From assembly GCF_019710585.1 (NCBI RefSeq), contig NZ_JAIFZQ010000004.1, positions 296,504-360,503 of the forward strand: a stretch of DNA of 64,000 nucleotides. The letters are read 5' to 3'. Under the pieces are notes generated by a model. It was not told where the DNA came from, did not search any database, and was given only the letters and a program-made list of their open reading frames with translations. Shown in pieces: positions 54,582 to 63,941 of the stretch. The position numbers and the translations under genes are program-made. This stretch comes from Arthrobacter sp. MAHUQ-56 (GTDB taxonomy: Bacteria > Actinomycetota > Actinomycetes > Actinomycetales > Micrococcaceae). Numbering within the stretch: the stretch's first letter is position 1; each line of letters begins with the position of its first letter.

Positions 54582-55826
54582 ATGAGACTTATTGCACAAT
54601 CAGGCGCCGGCACTGCCGCCGCGGTTTCGGGACAGGTCAACGTCGATCTTTCCGCCATTTCAGACAACATCAGGGCACTGAAATCACTCAGCAAGGCGCG
54701 TTTTTTCATGGCCGTGGTGAAGGGCAATGCCTACGGGCACGGGCTCGTGGAGGTGGCCCGCACCGCGGTTGGATCCGGCGCGGACTGGCTGGGGACGGCG
54801 CAGCTCCGGGAGGCCATCGAACTGCGGAGAGCAGGCATCACCGCCCCCATTCTGTCCTGGCTGTACCTGGCGTCCCAGAGCAGCGCGGACATCGTGGAGG
54901 CAGTCAGGAACAACGTCGACGTCTCGATCGGCAGCGTCCCCCAGCTGGAGGTGCTGGCAGGTGCCGCCAGGCAGCTGGGGCGTCCCGCCGTCGTGCACCT
55001 CGAACTGGACAGCGGCCTAAGCCGCGGCGGGGCGCGAAAGGAAGACTGGGCGGGGTTTGTTGCCCGGGCCCGGGAGGCGGAACTGGACGGGACGCTTCGT
55101 GTCCGCGGCATTTGGACGCACCTTGCCTGGGCGGATGTCCCTGCCCATCCAGCGAACGCCGCCGCCGTGGCCGGCTACGAACACGCGGTGGGGGAAGCGG
55201 AAGCGGCCGGGCTCACGCCTGAACTCCGGCACGTGTCCAGCTCCGCCAACATCCTCGACCGCCCGGAACACCACTTCGACATGGTGCGCGCCGGCCTGGC
55301 CATCTACGGGCTGGCACCCGCCGACCACCTGCATCCGGCCGACTTTGGCCTGCGTCCGGCGCTCAGCGTCGCGGCCCCCCTGGTCATGGTCAAGAAGGTT
55401 CCCGCCGGCACCGGCATCAGCTACGAGCACCAGGCCATCACCCATGAACCGCGCTACCTGGGACTCATCCCGCTGGGCTACGCGGACGGCGTCCCCAAGG
55501 GCATCAGCGGCCGCCCGCTGGTGACGGTTGGGGGCCGGCGGGTACCCGTCATCGGCAAGGTCTGCATGGACCAGTTCATGGTGGATCTCGGACCGGATCC
55601 CCTGGGCATAACCGTTGGCGATACGGCAGTGCTGTTCGGGGACCCGGCCGCCGGTGCGGCCAGCGCCGATGACTGGGGTGCCGCGATCGGCAGCCATGGG
55701 GACGAGATCATCAACAGGATCGCCCCGCGCCTGCCGCGCTCCTACACAGGCAGTGCGGGCCACAGCGCCGCCCGTGAATGCCCGGACTACCAGGAGCCGG
55801 CCGCGGCCGGGCCCGCCAATGCCTGA
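54582..55826 (+). CDS. alr: Alanine racemase-type PLP racemase
   Basis: 414 residues of fold-type III. The PLP lysine is in VVKGNAYGHG near residue 47 (the usual form is VKADAYGHG or VKANAYGHG). The catalytic Tyr is probably in GISYEHQAI near 285, and IGKVCMDQFMVDLG near 325 is complete. It may be the housekeeping D-alanine supplier, or a broad racemase feeding D-lysine into the adjacent lysine module. Divergent from the permease and overlaps the PucR gene by 8 nt. Confidence 0.88.
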   Translation: MRLIAQSGAGTAAAVSGQVNVDLSAISDNIRALKSLSKARFFMAVVKGNAYGHGLVEVARTAVGSGADWLGTAQLREAIELRRAGITAPILSWLYLASQSSADIVEAVRNNVDVSIGSVPQLEVLAGAARQLGRPAVVHLELDSGLSRGGARKEDWAGFVARAREAELDGTLRVRGIWTHLAWADVPAHPANAAAVAGYEHAVGEAEAAGLTPELRHVSSSANILDRPEHHFDMVRAGLAIYGLAPADHLHPADFGLRPALSVAAPLVMVKKVPAGTGISYEHQAITHEPRYLGLIPLGYADGVPKGISGRPLVTVGGRRVPVIGKVCMDQFMVDLGPDPLGITVGDTAVLFGDPAAGAASADDWGAAIGSHGDEIINRIAPRLPRSYTGSAGHSAARECPDYQEPAAAGPANA

Positions 55827-57411
55827 GCCCGCCGACGCCGGACGGCTGAGTTTCGTCACGCTCCAGCAGTTCCTTGAGCAGCTGCCGCCGTTGTTGAAGA
55901 CACTTCACGACGGCGGCAGCGGCGGCCGCCTACTGCGCTGGGTCGAACCCAGCGAACTGGAGGACCCCACCCCCTACCTCCCCGAGGGAGAGTTCCTGCT
56001 CACCGCAGGCCTGCCCTTCCTGGGCGACGGCGGGTCCCCTGCCAACGTCGACGCCTACGTCCGTCGGCTGGTGGAGGCCGAGGTGGCGGCGCTCGGGTTC
56101 GGCATCAGGCCCTATTTCGACGCTGTACCCGACGCGCTGGTGGCCGCCTGCCGCCGGCACAACCTCACGTTGTTCGAAGTGCCGGAGTCGTTGCCGTTCG
56201 CCGCGATCGGCCTCCAGTTCTCCCAGCTCCTGGAGACCGACAACGCGCGGGTCTTCCGGCAGCTGGCCGAAACGAACCGGCAGCTCATGCGGGCCGTCCT
56301 CTCCCCGAAACCGGAGCATGAACTGCTGGCCGCACTGGTGCAGCGCGTCCCCGTGTGGGCACTGCTGGTGGGCGCCGACGGGCGGGTGCGGGCACGCGGC
56401 ACAGGAGCCGGCGGCAGCTCCGCCGTCGAACTGTCCCTCCTGGAGCCCATGCTGCAGCGGCTGCTCTCCGGCAGTGGCCCGCGCGTGGAGATGGATGGCT
56501 TTGACCAGCCCGGCTCAGCACTCGTTGTTGGCCACCCGCTGCGCAGCACCAGGGACGCCAACCTGGGGGCCCTGATCCTCGGTTCCGATGCACCGCTCAC
56601 CCCGGCGCAGAACAACGTGGTCCAGACCGCCGTCGGACTGCTGGAGCTGCTGGTGCGGCAGCGGACCAGCGGATCGCTGGCTCCCAGCCAGCTGGCAACC
56701 GCCGTGCTGCTGCATCCGGAAAGCCTTGCCACCGGCGGGACCAGGCAGATCAACGGGCTGAAGGACCTGCTGGCGCAAAGCCTCTCGTCCACAAGGTCAG
56801 CGCCGGTGCGCGTGGTGCAGGGCATCAAGGTGGAAGCCCCGGAATGGCCGGCCGGGGACAGCCCGGTGCGTGAACTGCTGCAGTGGCGCAGGATGTTCGA
56901 TACGAAGCTGGTGGAGATCACGGACTACGGTTTCGCCGCCGTCACCCGCCTCAAAGTGGACGATGCCCTGCTCGCCGACGTCGAAAAGCTCGGCTGGCGC
57001 CTGGTGGTGGGCGAACCGGCGGAGCTCACCGGCCTCCCGGCCGCCTACCAGCGCGCGAGCTCACTGCGCAGCCAGGTCCAAAGGAGCGGCCAAAGCGTCC
57101 GGGCGGACGAGGTGTCCTGGTCCGTGGCCGGGCTGCTCGGCCGGGAAGCCGGAACCATCCTTGCCGGGCGGCTCCTGCGGCCGGTCCTGGAGCTGGAACC
57201 GGACCGGCGGGAAACGCTTCTCACCGTGCTGCACGGATGGCTCAGCGAAAACGGCAGCTGGGACGGCTCGGCCAAGCGGCTGGGACTGCACCGCAACAGC
57301 GTGCGGCGGCAGATAGGCGTCCTCTCCGAGATCCTTGAGATGGACCTCAACCAGGCCCAGGTTCGGGCAGAGCTGTGGTTCGCGCTGCAGTACGTGGACG
57401 CCTTGGCATAG
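55819..57411 (+). CDS. PucR family transcriptional regulator
   Basis: 530 residues. An N-terminal PucR/purine-catabolism-type sensor domain (SFVTLQQFLEQLPPLLKTL onward) leads through a central GGDEF-like linker to a C-terminal PucR helix-turn-helix, with WDGSAKRLGLHRNSVRRQIG near 480-500. Such proteins usually activate neighbouring nitrogen-compound catabolic genes on ligand binding. ATG at 55819 overlaps alr. It is the only regulator in the davB-permease-alr-davA block and is the prime candidate to control it. Confidence 0.88.
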   Translation: MPEPADAGRLSFVTLQQFLEQLPPLLKTLHDGGSGGRLLRWVEPSELEDPTPYLPEGEFLLTAGLPFLGDGGSPANVDAYVRRLVEAEVAALGFGIRPYFDAVPDALVAACRRHNLTLFEVPESLPFAAIGLQFSQLLETDNARVFRQLAETNRQLMRAVLSPKPEHELLAALVQRVPVWALLVGADGRVRARGTGAGGSSAVELSLLEPMLQRLLSGSGPRVEMDGFDQPGSALVVGHPLRSTRDANLGALILGSDAPLTPAQNNVVQTAVGLLELLVRQRTSGSLAPSQLATAVLLHPESLATGGTRQINGLKDLLAQSLSSTRSAPVRVVQGIKVEAPEWPAGDSPVRELLQWRRMFDTKLVEITDYGFAAVTRLKVDDALLADVEKLGWRLVVGEPAELTGLPAAYQRASSLRSQVQRSGQSVRADEVSWSVAGLLGREAGTILAGRLLRPVLELEPDRRETLLTVLHGWLSENGSWDGSAKRLGLHRNSVRRQIGVLSEILEMDLNQAQVRAELWFALQYVDALA

Positions 57412-57424
57412 GTGGCCGGCCGCG

Positions 57425-58249
57425 TCAGGCCTGGTTCTCCCATTCCCGGTACAGCGTGGGGCGGCGGTCCCGAAGATAGGGCACCTCGTCCCGTGCGGCC
57501 TGCACGGAATCCTTGTCCACCTCGGCAAACAGCAGGTCCGGCGCCTCCCCCGCCTCAGCGAGAAGGGAACCGTCCGGCCCCGCCACCACGCTTCCCCCCA
57601 GGAACGTGTAGGTATCCTCGCGCCCGCAGTGGTTGGCGTAGGCCACGTGAAGTTGGCTTTCCAGCGCCCGCGCCCGGATCAGGATTTGCGGCACCTCCTC
57701 GAACCCGGCGGAGAGCGCCGTGGGCACCAGGAGCAGTTCGGCGCCACTGGTGGCCGCCGCGCGGGCAGCCTCGGGGAACTCGATGTCGTAGCAGATCAGT
57801 AGCGACGTCCGGATGCCGTTGAAGTCCACGACGGCGGGAGGCGCAGCGGCCGCCGCAAAGGCCCGGTGTTCCTCCGCGCCAAAGAGATGCACCTTGGCGT
57901 AATTGAGGACTTCAGTGCCCTCGGCGTCCACGAGCGTGGCGCTGATGTGCCAGGACGCGCCGTTGTCCGGGGTGTTCCCGCCCGCTGCCACGGCAGGAAG
58001 GCTGTAGACAAGGGCAATCCCGTTCCGCCGCGCGATCCCGGCGAGCCGGGCACGGATAGCGGGAAGTTGTGCCGGGTCCAGCTCATCGCGGAGCCTGAGG
58101 GGTGCGTAGCCCACGGGAAACAGTTCCGGGGTCAGCAGCAGCGCGGCGCCTGCCCGGGCGGCTCTCCCGGCGGCGTCGTCGATGGTCCGAAGATTGGCCT
58201 CGACGTCCAGCACCACGGCATTTGCCTGGAGGACGGACAGCAGCATCAT
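57425..58249 (-). CDS. davA: Carbon-nitrogen hydrolase, DavA-like (5-aminovaleramidase)
   Basis: 274 residues of the nitrilase superfamily. Triad E42 (LLLTPELFPVGY), K119 (NYAKVHLFG) and C153 (LLICYDIEFPEAAR), with ELLLVPTALS and YANHCGRE downstream. From memory these segments track Pseudomonas DavA, which hydrolyses 5-aminovaleramide to 5-aminovalerate and ammonia. ATG at 58249 follows GGGAAGG. It is convergent with pucR, 13 nt apart, and completes the predicted lysine route with DavB. Confidence 0.8.
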   Translation of the reverse strand: MMLLSVLQANAVVLDVEANLRTIDDAAGRAARAGAALLLTPELFPVGYAPLRLRDELDPAQLPAIRARLAGIARRNGIALVYSLPAVAAGGNTPDNGASWHISATLVDAEGTEVLNYAKVHLFGAEEHRAFAAAAAPPAVVDFNGIRTSLLICYDIEFPEAARAAATSGAELLLVPTALSAGFEEVPQILIRARALESQLHVAYANHCGREDTYTFLGGSVVAGPDGSLLAEAGEAPDLLFAEVDKDSVQAARDEVPYLRDRRPTLYREWENQA

Positions 58250-58449
58250 CGCCACCTTCCCTTCGACTGTCACCGGCCCGGAATGGAGCGCGGTTGGTTC
58301 CTGTCTTCCAGCGTAGCCAGCCGCCCCGGACAAGCTGATGGTCGTTTGGACCCGGCAGGAGCGGCCGCGGGACGTAATGCACCGGTCACCGGCCAGGGCA
58401 TCCAGATGGCTGTCCTGACGATTTGCATTAGGGCCCCAAACGGGCGTAT

Positions 58450-58465
58450 GCGTTAACTTCTTGAC
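58450..58465. promoter_or_regulatory. Putative ROK operator / -35 region, copy 1
   Basis: GCGTTAA-CTT-CTTGAC occurs 33 nt before the ROK gene. The TTGAC is a plausible -35 box. The same frame GCGTTAA-N3-CTTGAC occurs upstream of mmsA at 59711-59726. Confidence 0.6.
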
Positions 58466-58497
58466 TCCAAGAGCAGCGATAGGGCAATGTTCTTAGC

Positions 58498-59688
58498 ATG
58501 TCCGCAACCCCGCGCTCAACGAGGAGCAAACCCAAAAACCCCGGCTCTCAGTCTGCCCTGCGGCAGCTGAACCAGCAGCGGATCATAGAGACCCTGATGG
58601 GCGGCCCGTCCACCCAGGCCGAACTCGCGCGCCAGACCGGACTCTCCACCGCGACGGTCTCGAACATCGTCAAGATCATGCTGGACTCGGGCCTCGCGTC
58701 CACCGAACCCATCACCAGTTCCGGCAGGCGCGCACTGAACGTACGGCTGAACTCCAACGGCGCCGTGGCGGTGGGTATCGACTTCGGACGGCGGCATCTG
58801 CGCGTGGTCCTGGCCTCGCTGAGTTACCACGTCATCGCCGAGGAATCGGTCATGCTGCCCCTCGGGCACCAGGCGGACGAAGGCATCCAGGCGGCGGTGG
58901 CCCTGCTGGACAAACTGCTGCTCGAAAGCGGCGTGGAACGCAGCGCGGTGGTGGGCGCCGGCGTCGGAATTCCGGGCCCCATCGACCGGCGCACCGGGAC
59001 CGTGGCACAGGGCGCGATCCTCCCCGAATGGGTGGGCATCAACATCCTGCAACATCTTGAGGAAACCTTGAGAATCCCCGTCTTTGTTGACAACGACGCC
59101 AACCTTGGCGCCTGGTCGGAGGTTACCTGGGGACAGCACACAGGGGTCAGCAACCTGCTGTTCCTGAAGATCGGTTCGGGCATCGGCGCGGGCCTGATCC
59201 TCAACGGCGCACCCTACTACGGCAACGTGGGAATCACCGGCGAAATTGGCCACGCCACGATCCACGAACAGGGGCTTGTGTGCCGCTGCGGGAACCGCGG
59301 CTGCCTGGAAACCATCGCCTCCACCACCACCATGATCGAGCTGCTCAGCCGCGGCGAAGACCCGCCGCTGACGCCGGCGGACATCGTCAGGAAAGCCCTG
59401 AACCGGGACCCCGCGACGCTGCGCGTGGTGGACGATGCCGGCCTGGCGGTGGGACGTGCCCTGGGCAATGTGGCCAACCTGATCAACCCCGAGGTGATCG
59501 TGGTTGGGGGGCCGCTTGCGGGTTTGGGGGACATCCTCCTGGACCCGATCCGGCGCGGATTGATCCGGCATGCGGTGCCGGTCATTGGCGAAACCACCAC
59601 CCTCGCCATGTCCTCCCTGGGGGACCGGGCAGAGGCCCTCGGCGCGGCGGCTCTGGTGTTCCAGCACGCCGGAATCCGCAAGTCCTAG
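58498..59688 (+). CDS. ROK family transcriptional regulator (XylR/NagC-like)
   Basis: 396 residues. A winged-helix HTH (LRQLNQQRIIETL to TATVSNIVKIML, about 21-62) precedes a sugar-kinase-like ROK domain with VGIDFGRRHLRV at about 92 and the zinc-binding CRCGNRGCLET near 262. ROK repressors bind a sugar or sugar phosphate and leave their operator. It is followed by a monosaccharide ABC transporter and both promoters share one sequence element, so it most likely represses that transporter and itself. Confidence 0.92.
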   Translation: MSATPRSTRSKPKNPGSQSALRQLNQQRIIETLMGGPSTQAELARQTGLSTATVSNIVKIMLDSGLASTEPITSSGRRALNVRLNSNGAVAVGIDFGRRHLRVVLASLSYHVIAEESVMLPLGHQADEGIQAAVALLDKLLLESGVERSAVVGAGVGIPGPIDRRTGTVAQGAILPEWVGINILQHLEETLRIPVFVDNDANLGAWSEVTWGQHTGVSNLLFLKIGSGIGAGLILNGAPYYGNVGITGEIGHATIHEQGLVCRCGNRGCLETIASTTTMIELLSRGEDPPLTPADIVRKALNRDPATLRVVDDAGLAVGRALGNVANLINPEVIVVGGPLAGLGDILLDPIRRGLIRHAVPVIGETTTLAMSSLGDRAEALGAAALVFQHAGIRKS

Positions 59689-59710
59689 ACCATTTCGTTA
59701 TCCGGCAATT

Positions 59711-59726
59711 GCGTTAAAGACTTGAC
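59711..59726. promoter_or_regulatory. Putative ROK operator / -35 region, copy 2
   Basis: GCGTTAA-AGA-CTTGAC, identical to copy 1 in 13 of 16 bases with the same spacing. TTGACG at 59722-59727 with an 18-bp spacer to TTTACT suggests the mmsA promoter. A GCAATTGC palindrome overlaps its left edge. The leader 59689-59819 holds nothing else I would call. Confidence 0.6.
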
Positions 59727-59819
59727 GACAATGGCTGTGATCCAGTTTACTTTTGGTTCAGACGGCCCTGCGCTTTGCCGGCCGGACAAAGAAGTCATTG
59801 CATTGGAGGGTTAGGGTTC

Positions 59820-61379
59820 ATGACGTCCCAGACCACGCAAGCGGAGCCGATCATCCTTGAGATGCGCTCCATCACCAAGGAGTTCCCGGGCGTTAAGGCC
59901 TTGTCGAACGTCAACCTGCGGGTGAAGGCCGGCGAGATCCACGCCATCTGCGGCGAGAACGGCGCCGGCAAGTCCACCCTCATGAAGGTTCTCTCCGGGG
60001 TGTACCCCTACGGCAGCTACGACGGCGACATCGTCTACCAGGGGCAGGTCCAGCAGTTCCGGGACATTCGGGCCAGCGAGCACACAGGCATCGTGATCAT
60101 CCACCAGGAACTGGCATTGATTCCCGAACTGTCCATCATGGAAAACATCTTCCTGGGCAACGAACCCACCAAGCGCGGCATCATCGACTGGTCCGAAGCC
60201 CGCCTGCGGTCCCTGGACCTGCTGGCACGCGTTGGCCTGCGGGACGACCCGGACACCCCCATCAAGGAAATCGGCGTCGGCAAGCAGCAGCTGGTGGAAA
60301 TCGCCAAGGCACTGAACAAGTCGGTGAAGATCCTCATCCTGGACGAGCCCACGGCGGCCCTGAACGAATCGGATTCCCAGCACCTGCTGGACCTGATGCT
60401 GGGCCTGAAGGCCAAGGGCATCACCTCGATCATCATTTCGCACAAGCTCAACGAGATCGAGCAGATCGCCGACTCCATCACCATCATCCGCGACGGCAAG
60501 TCCATCGAGACGCTGGACGTCAAGAAGGACGGCGTGGACGAGGACAGGATCATCAAGGGCATGGTGGGGCGCACCCTCGAGTCCCGGTTCCCGGACCACA
60601 CCCCCAAGATCGGCGAGGTGTTCTTCGAAGTCAAGAACTGGACGGTCGGCCACCCCAACGTCCAGGACCGGCTGGTCTGCAAGAACTCCAGCTTCTACGT
60701 CCGCCGCGGCGAGATCGTTGGCTTCGCCGGACTCATGGGCGCCGGGCGCACGGAACTGGCACGCTCCGTCTTCGGCCGCTCCTACGGACGCTTCATCGAC
60801 GGCCACATCTACAAGGACGGCAAGGAAGTGGTCCTGAAGAACGTCCGCCAGGCCATCGACGCCGGCCTGGGGTACGTCACCGAGGACCGCAAATCCCTGG
60901 GCCTGAACCTGCTGGACGACATCAAGACCACCACCGTTTCAGCTGCCCTGAAAAAGATCAGCCACAACTCGGTGGTGGATCCCAACCAGGAGTTCACGGT
61001 GGCGGAGCAGTACCGCAAATCGCTGCGCACCAAGACCCCGTCCGTGGAGGAAGGCGTCGCCAAGCTCTCGGGCGGCAACCAGCAGAAGGTAGTCCTCGCG
61101 AAGTGGATGTTCACCGACCCGGACCTGCTGATCCTGGACGAACCCACGCGCGGCATTGACGTTGGAGCCAAGTACGAGATCTACGGCATCATCCAGCAGC
61201 TGGCCAACCAGGGCAAGGGCGTGATCGTCATCTCCTCCGAACTGCCCGAACTCCTGGGACTGTCCGACCGCATCTACACCATCTTTGAAGGCGCCATCAC
61301 CGGTGTCCTGAACAAAGACGAGGCCAGCCAGGAAAGCCTGATGAAGCTGATGACCTCCGCCACCCGAAAAGCCGCCTGA
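59820..61379 (+). CDS. mmsA: Multiple-monosaccharide ABC transporter ATPase
   Basis: 519 residues with two ABC modules of the CUT2 class. Module 1: Walker [17 protein letters not shown] near residue 44 and [14 protein letters not shown]. Module 2: degenerate [16 protein letters not shown], signature [14 protein letters not shown] and [17 protein letters not shown] at 59820 follows GGAGGGTTAGGG. Homologous to GguA/MmsA of the ChvE-GguAB system, which takes up galactose, glucose, xylose and arabinose. Confidence 0.92.
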   Translation: MTSQTTQAEPIILEMRSITKEFPGVKALSNVNLRVKAGEIHAICGENGAGKSTLMKVLSGVYPYGSYDGDIVYQGQVQQFRDIRASEHTGIVIIHQELALIPELSIMENIFLGNEPTKRGIIDWSEARLRSLDLLARVGLRDDPDTPIKEIGVGKQQLVEIAKALNKSVKILILDEPTAALNESDSQHLLDLMLGLKAKGITSIIISHKLNEIEQIADSITIIRDGKSIETLDVKKDGVDEDRIIKGMVGRTLESRFPDHTPKIGEVFFEVKNWTVGHPNVQDRLVCKNSSFYVRRGEIVGFAGLMGAGRTELARSVFGRSYGRFIDGHIYKDGKEVVLKNVRQAIDAGLGYVTEDRKSLGLNLLDDIKTTTVSAALKKISHNSVVDPNQEFTVAEQYRKSLRTKTPSVEEGVAKLSGGNQQKVVLAKWMFTDPDLLILDEPTRGIDVGAKYEIYGIIQQLANQGKGVIVISSELPELLGLSDRIYTIFEGAITGVLNKDEASQESLMKLMTSATRKAA

Positions 61380-61422
61380 CCCCTGGACCACCCAGAACCT
61401 TCCGGACACAAGGACTGACACC

Positions 61423-62706
61423 ATGAACGCCCTCAAAAAGCTGTTTGGCGGCAACACCCGCCAATTCGGCATGATCTTCGCCCTCGTGGCCCTGATCATC
61501 TTCTTCCAGTTCGCCACCGACGGCCGGACCCTGACCCCCGGCAACGTCATCAACCTCTTCAACGGCAACTCCTACATCCTGATCCTGGCCATCGGCATGG
61601 TCCTGGTGATCATCGCCGGCCACATCGACCTTTCCGTGGGTTCGGTCGCAGCGTTCGTGGGCGTCACCGTGGCCCTGGCCATCCGCGACTGGGGCATCCC
61701 CTGGTGGGCAGGCGTCCTGCTGGGGCTGGTGCTCGGCGCCGTGATCGGAGCCTGGCAGGGCTGGTGGACAGCGTATGTGGGAATTCCCGCCTTCATCGTG
61801 ACCCTGGCCGGCATGCTGCTGTTCCGCGGCTTCAACCAGTTCGTGGGCAAGTCCAACACCATCCCGGTTCCGAACGATTTCCAGTACCTCGGCTCCGGCT
61901 ACCTGCCCGAGGTCGGCCCGAACATCGGTTACAACAACCTGACCCTGCTGCTGGGCATCGCCGTCGCAGCGTTCGTGGTGGTGGGCGAACTGCGCTCCCG
62001 GGCCAGGGCCAAGGCGCTGGGCGCCGAAGTCCCGGAAATGTGGGTCACAGTTGTAAAGCTGGTCCTGATCTGCGCAGCGATCCTCTACGCCACGTATCTC
62101 TTCGCCACCGGCCGCCCCGGCACCTCCTTCCCCATCCCCGGCCTGATCCTGGCCGTCCTGGTGCTGATCTACGGGTTCATTTCCTCCCGCACCATCCTGG
62201 GCCGCCATGTGTACGCAGTCGGCGGCAACCGCCACGCAGCCGAGCTCTCCGGCGTCCAGTCCAAGAAGGTCAACTTCCTGGTCATGATGAACATGTCCAT
62301 CCTGGCCGGCCTGGCGGGCATGATCTTCGTGGGCCGCTCCACAGCGTCCGGCCCGTTCGACGGCGTGGGCTGGGAACTGGACGCCATCGCCGCAGTCTTC
62401 ATCGGCGGCGCGGCCGTCACCGGCGGTGTGGGCACCGTGGTCGGCTCCATCATCGGTGGCCTGGTCATGGCAGTGCTCAACAACGGCCTCCAGCTCCTCG
62501 GCGTCGGCGCCGACCTCACCCAGATCATCAAGGGCCTGGTCCTGCTGATCGCCGTCGCCTTCGACGTTTACAACAAGAGCCAGGGCAAGCGCTCCATCAT
62601 CGGCATGCTGACCAGGAATATGGGGCGCCCGTCCTCCGGTCCCAGCGGCCCCATGCAGCCCGACGAAACAACCTCCACCAAGGAAGCGATCGCCAGGGAA
62701 GCCTGA
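61423..62706 (+). CDS. mmsB: Multiple-monosaccharide ABC transporter permease
   Basis: 427 residues, about ten membrane helices, BPD_transp_2 class. It includes ILILAIGMVLVIIAGHIDLSVGS near residue 48 and YAVGGNRHAAELSGVQSKK near 265, standard CUT2 marks. The size and the gap between helix groups (residues about 185-215) match the GguB/MmsB type. It starts 43 nt after the ATPase. Confidence 0.92.
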   Translation: MNALKKLFGGNTRQFGMIFALVALIIFFQFATDGRTLTPGNVINLFNGNSYILILAIGMVLVIIAGHIDLSVGSVAAFVGVTVALAIRDWGIPWWAGVLLGLVLGAVIGAWQGWWTAYVGIPAFIVTLAGMLLFRGFNQFVGKSNTIPVPNDFQYLGSGYLPEVGPNIGYNNLTLLLGIAVAAFVVVGELRSRARAKALGAEVPEMWVTVVKLVLICAAILYATYLFATGRPGTSFPIPGLILAVLVLIYGFISSRTILGRHVYAVGGNRHAAELSGVQSKKVNFLVMMNMSILAGLAGMIFVGRSTASGPFDGVGWELDAIAAVFIGGAAVTGGVGTVVGSIIGGLVMAVLNNGLQLLGVGADLTQIIKGLVLLIAVAFDVYNKSQGKRSIIGMLTRNMGRPSSGPSGPMQPDETTSTKEAIAREA

Positions 62707-62755
62707 TGTTTGCAGCCTGAATACTGTTCCATCACACAAAGAAAGAGAACCAACA

Positions 62756-63853
62756 ATGCGAATGTTTGGTAAAGCAGGAAAGGCCGCAGCGGTTGCTGCC
62801 ATCGCAGCACTGGCGCTGACGGGCTGCGGCCGCTCGGAAACCCCCTCGGGCGGAGCCAGCGGAGGCGCTGGAGGATTCGAGCAGAACTCCTCCATCGGCG
62901 TCGCGCTTCCGCAGAAGACCAGCGAAAACTGGGTCCTCGCCGAGAAGCTCTTCAACGACGGCCTCAACGGTGCAGGGTTCAAAGCTGACGTCCAGTTCGC
63001 CAACGGCGGCGTCTCCGAGCAGCAGAACCAGATCAGCGCCATGGTCACCAAGGGTGCCAAGGTCATCATCGTCGGTGCCATCGACGGCTCGCAGCTGGGT
63101 ACCCAGCTCAAGCAGGCCAAGGACGCCGGCGCCACCGTCATTGCGTACGACCGCCTCCTCCTGAACACCGACAACGTGGACTACTACGTGGCCTACGACA
63201 ACTTCAAGGTCGGCGTGCTCCAGGGCCAGGCGCTGCTGGACGGGCTCAAGGCCAAGAAGCCCACGGGCCCCTACAACATCGAGCTGTTTGCCGGCTCCCC
63301 CGATGATGCCAACGCCAAGGTCTTCTTCGACGGCGCCATGAGCGTCCTGAAGCCGAAGATCGACGACGGCACCCTCAAGGTGGTCTCGGGCCAGACCTCC
63401 TTCGAGCAGGCCGTGACCCAGGGCTGGAAGGCCGAGAACGCCCAGCGCCGCGCCGACACCCTGCTCACCGGCAGCTACACCAGCGCCAACCTGGACGGCG
63501 TCCTCTCCCCCAACGACACCCTGGCCCGTGCAGTCCTGACCTCCGTCAAGGCCGCCGGCAAGCCGGTCCCCGTCGTGACCGGGCAGGACTCCGAGGTTGA
63601 GTCGGTTAAGTCGATCATGGCAGGCGAGCAGTACTCCACCATCAACAAGGACACCCGCAAGCTCGTTGAGCACGCCGTCACCATGGTGAAGGACCTGCAG
63701 GCCGGCAAGAAGCCCGAGGTCAACGACGACAAGTCCTACAACAACGGCAACAAGGTTGTCCCGGCCTACCTGCTGGAGCCGGTCATCGTCACCGCGGCCA
63801 ACGTGAAGACGGCCTACACCGACGATCCGGTACTCGGCCCGATCACCAAGTAA
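62756..63853 (+). CDS. chvE: Sugar-binding lipoprotein, ChvE-like
   Basis: 365 residues. Lipobox with acylated Cys near residue 24 (LALTGCGRS). The mature protein has IGVALPQKTSENW, VIAYDRLLLNTDNVDYYVAYDN and GPYNIELFAGSPDDANAKVF, characteristic of ChvE/multiple-sugar receptors. It is the last gene of the transporter operon, and its 3' flank is cut by an insertion sequence 30 nt later, which may have displaced the native terminator. Confidence 0.92.
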   Translation: MRMFGKAGKAAAVAAIAALALTGCGRSETPSGGASGGAGGFEQNSSIGVALPQKTSENWVLAEKLFNDGLNGAGFKADVQFANGGVSEQQNQISAMVTKGAKVIIVGAIDGSQLGTQLKQAKDAGATVIAYDRLLLNTDNVDYYVAYDNFKVGVLQGQALLDGLKAKKPTGPYNIELFAGSPDDANAKVFFDGAMSVLKPKIDDGTLKVVSGQTSFEQAVTQGWKAENAQRRADTLLTGSYTSANLDGVLSPNDTLARAVLTSVKAAGKPVPVVTGQDSEVESVKSIMAGEQYSTINKDTRKLVEHAVTMVKDLQAGKKPEVNDDKSYNNGNKVVPAYLLEPVIVTAANVKTAYTDDPVLGPITK

Positions 63854-63885
63854 CACCACTCAGCGGAAAGCCCGGCCCCCTCGTG

Positions 63886-63939
63886 AACTGCTCCCCGAAA
63901 GTTGGACTGAGAAATCGGTCCTTCTATCGGGGAGCAGTT
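63886..63939 (+). repeat. 13-bp inverted repeat before the transposase start
   Basis: AACTGCTCCCCGA (63886-63898) is perfectly repeated in inverse at 63927-63939, just before the ATG at 63942, followed by TTT. It could form a hairpin covering the ribosome site of any mRNA entering from outside, as known in some insertion sequences. Confidence 0.75.
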
Positions 63940-63941
63940 TT

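Noticed and set aside
61297..63174. A 625-codon minus-strand frame across the sugar transporter
   Set aside because: Antisense shadow of mmsB and chvE with His/Asp/Gly-rich sequence.
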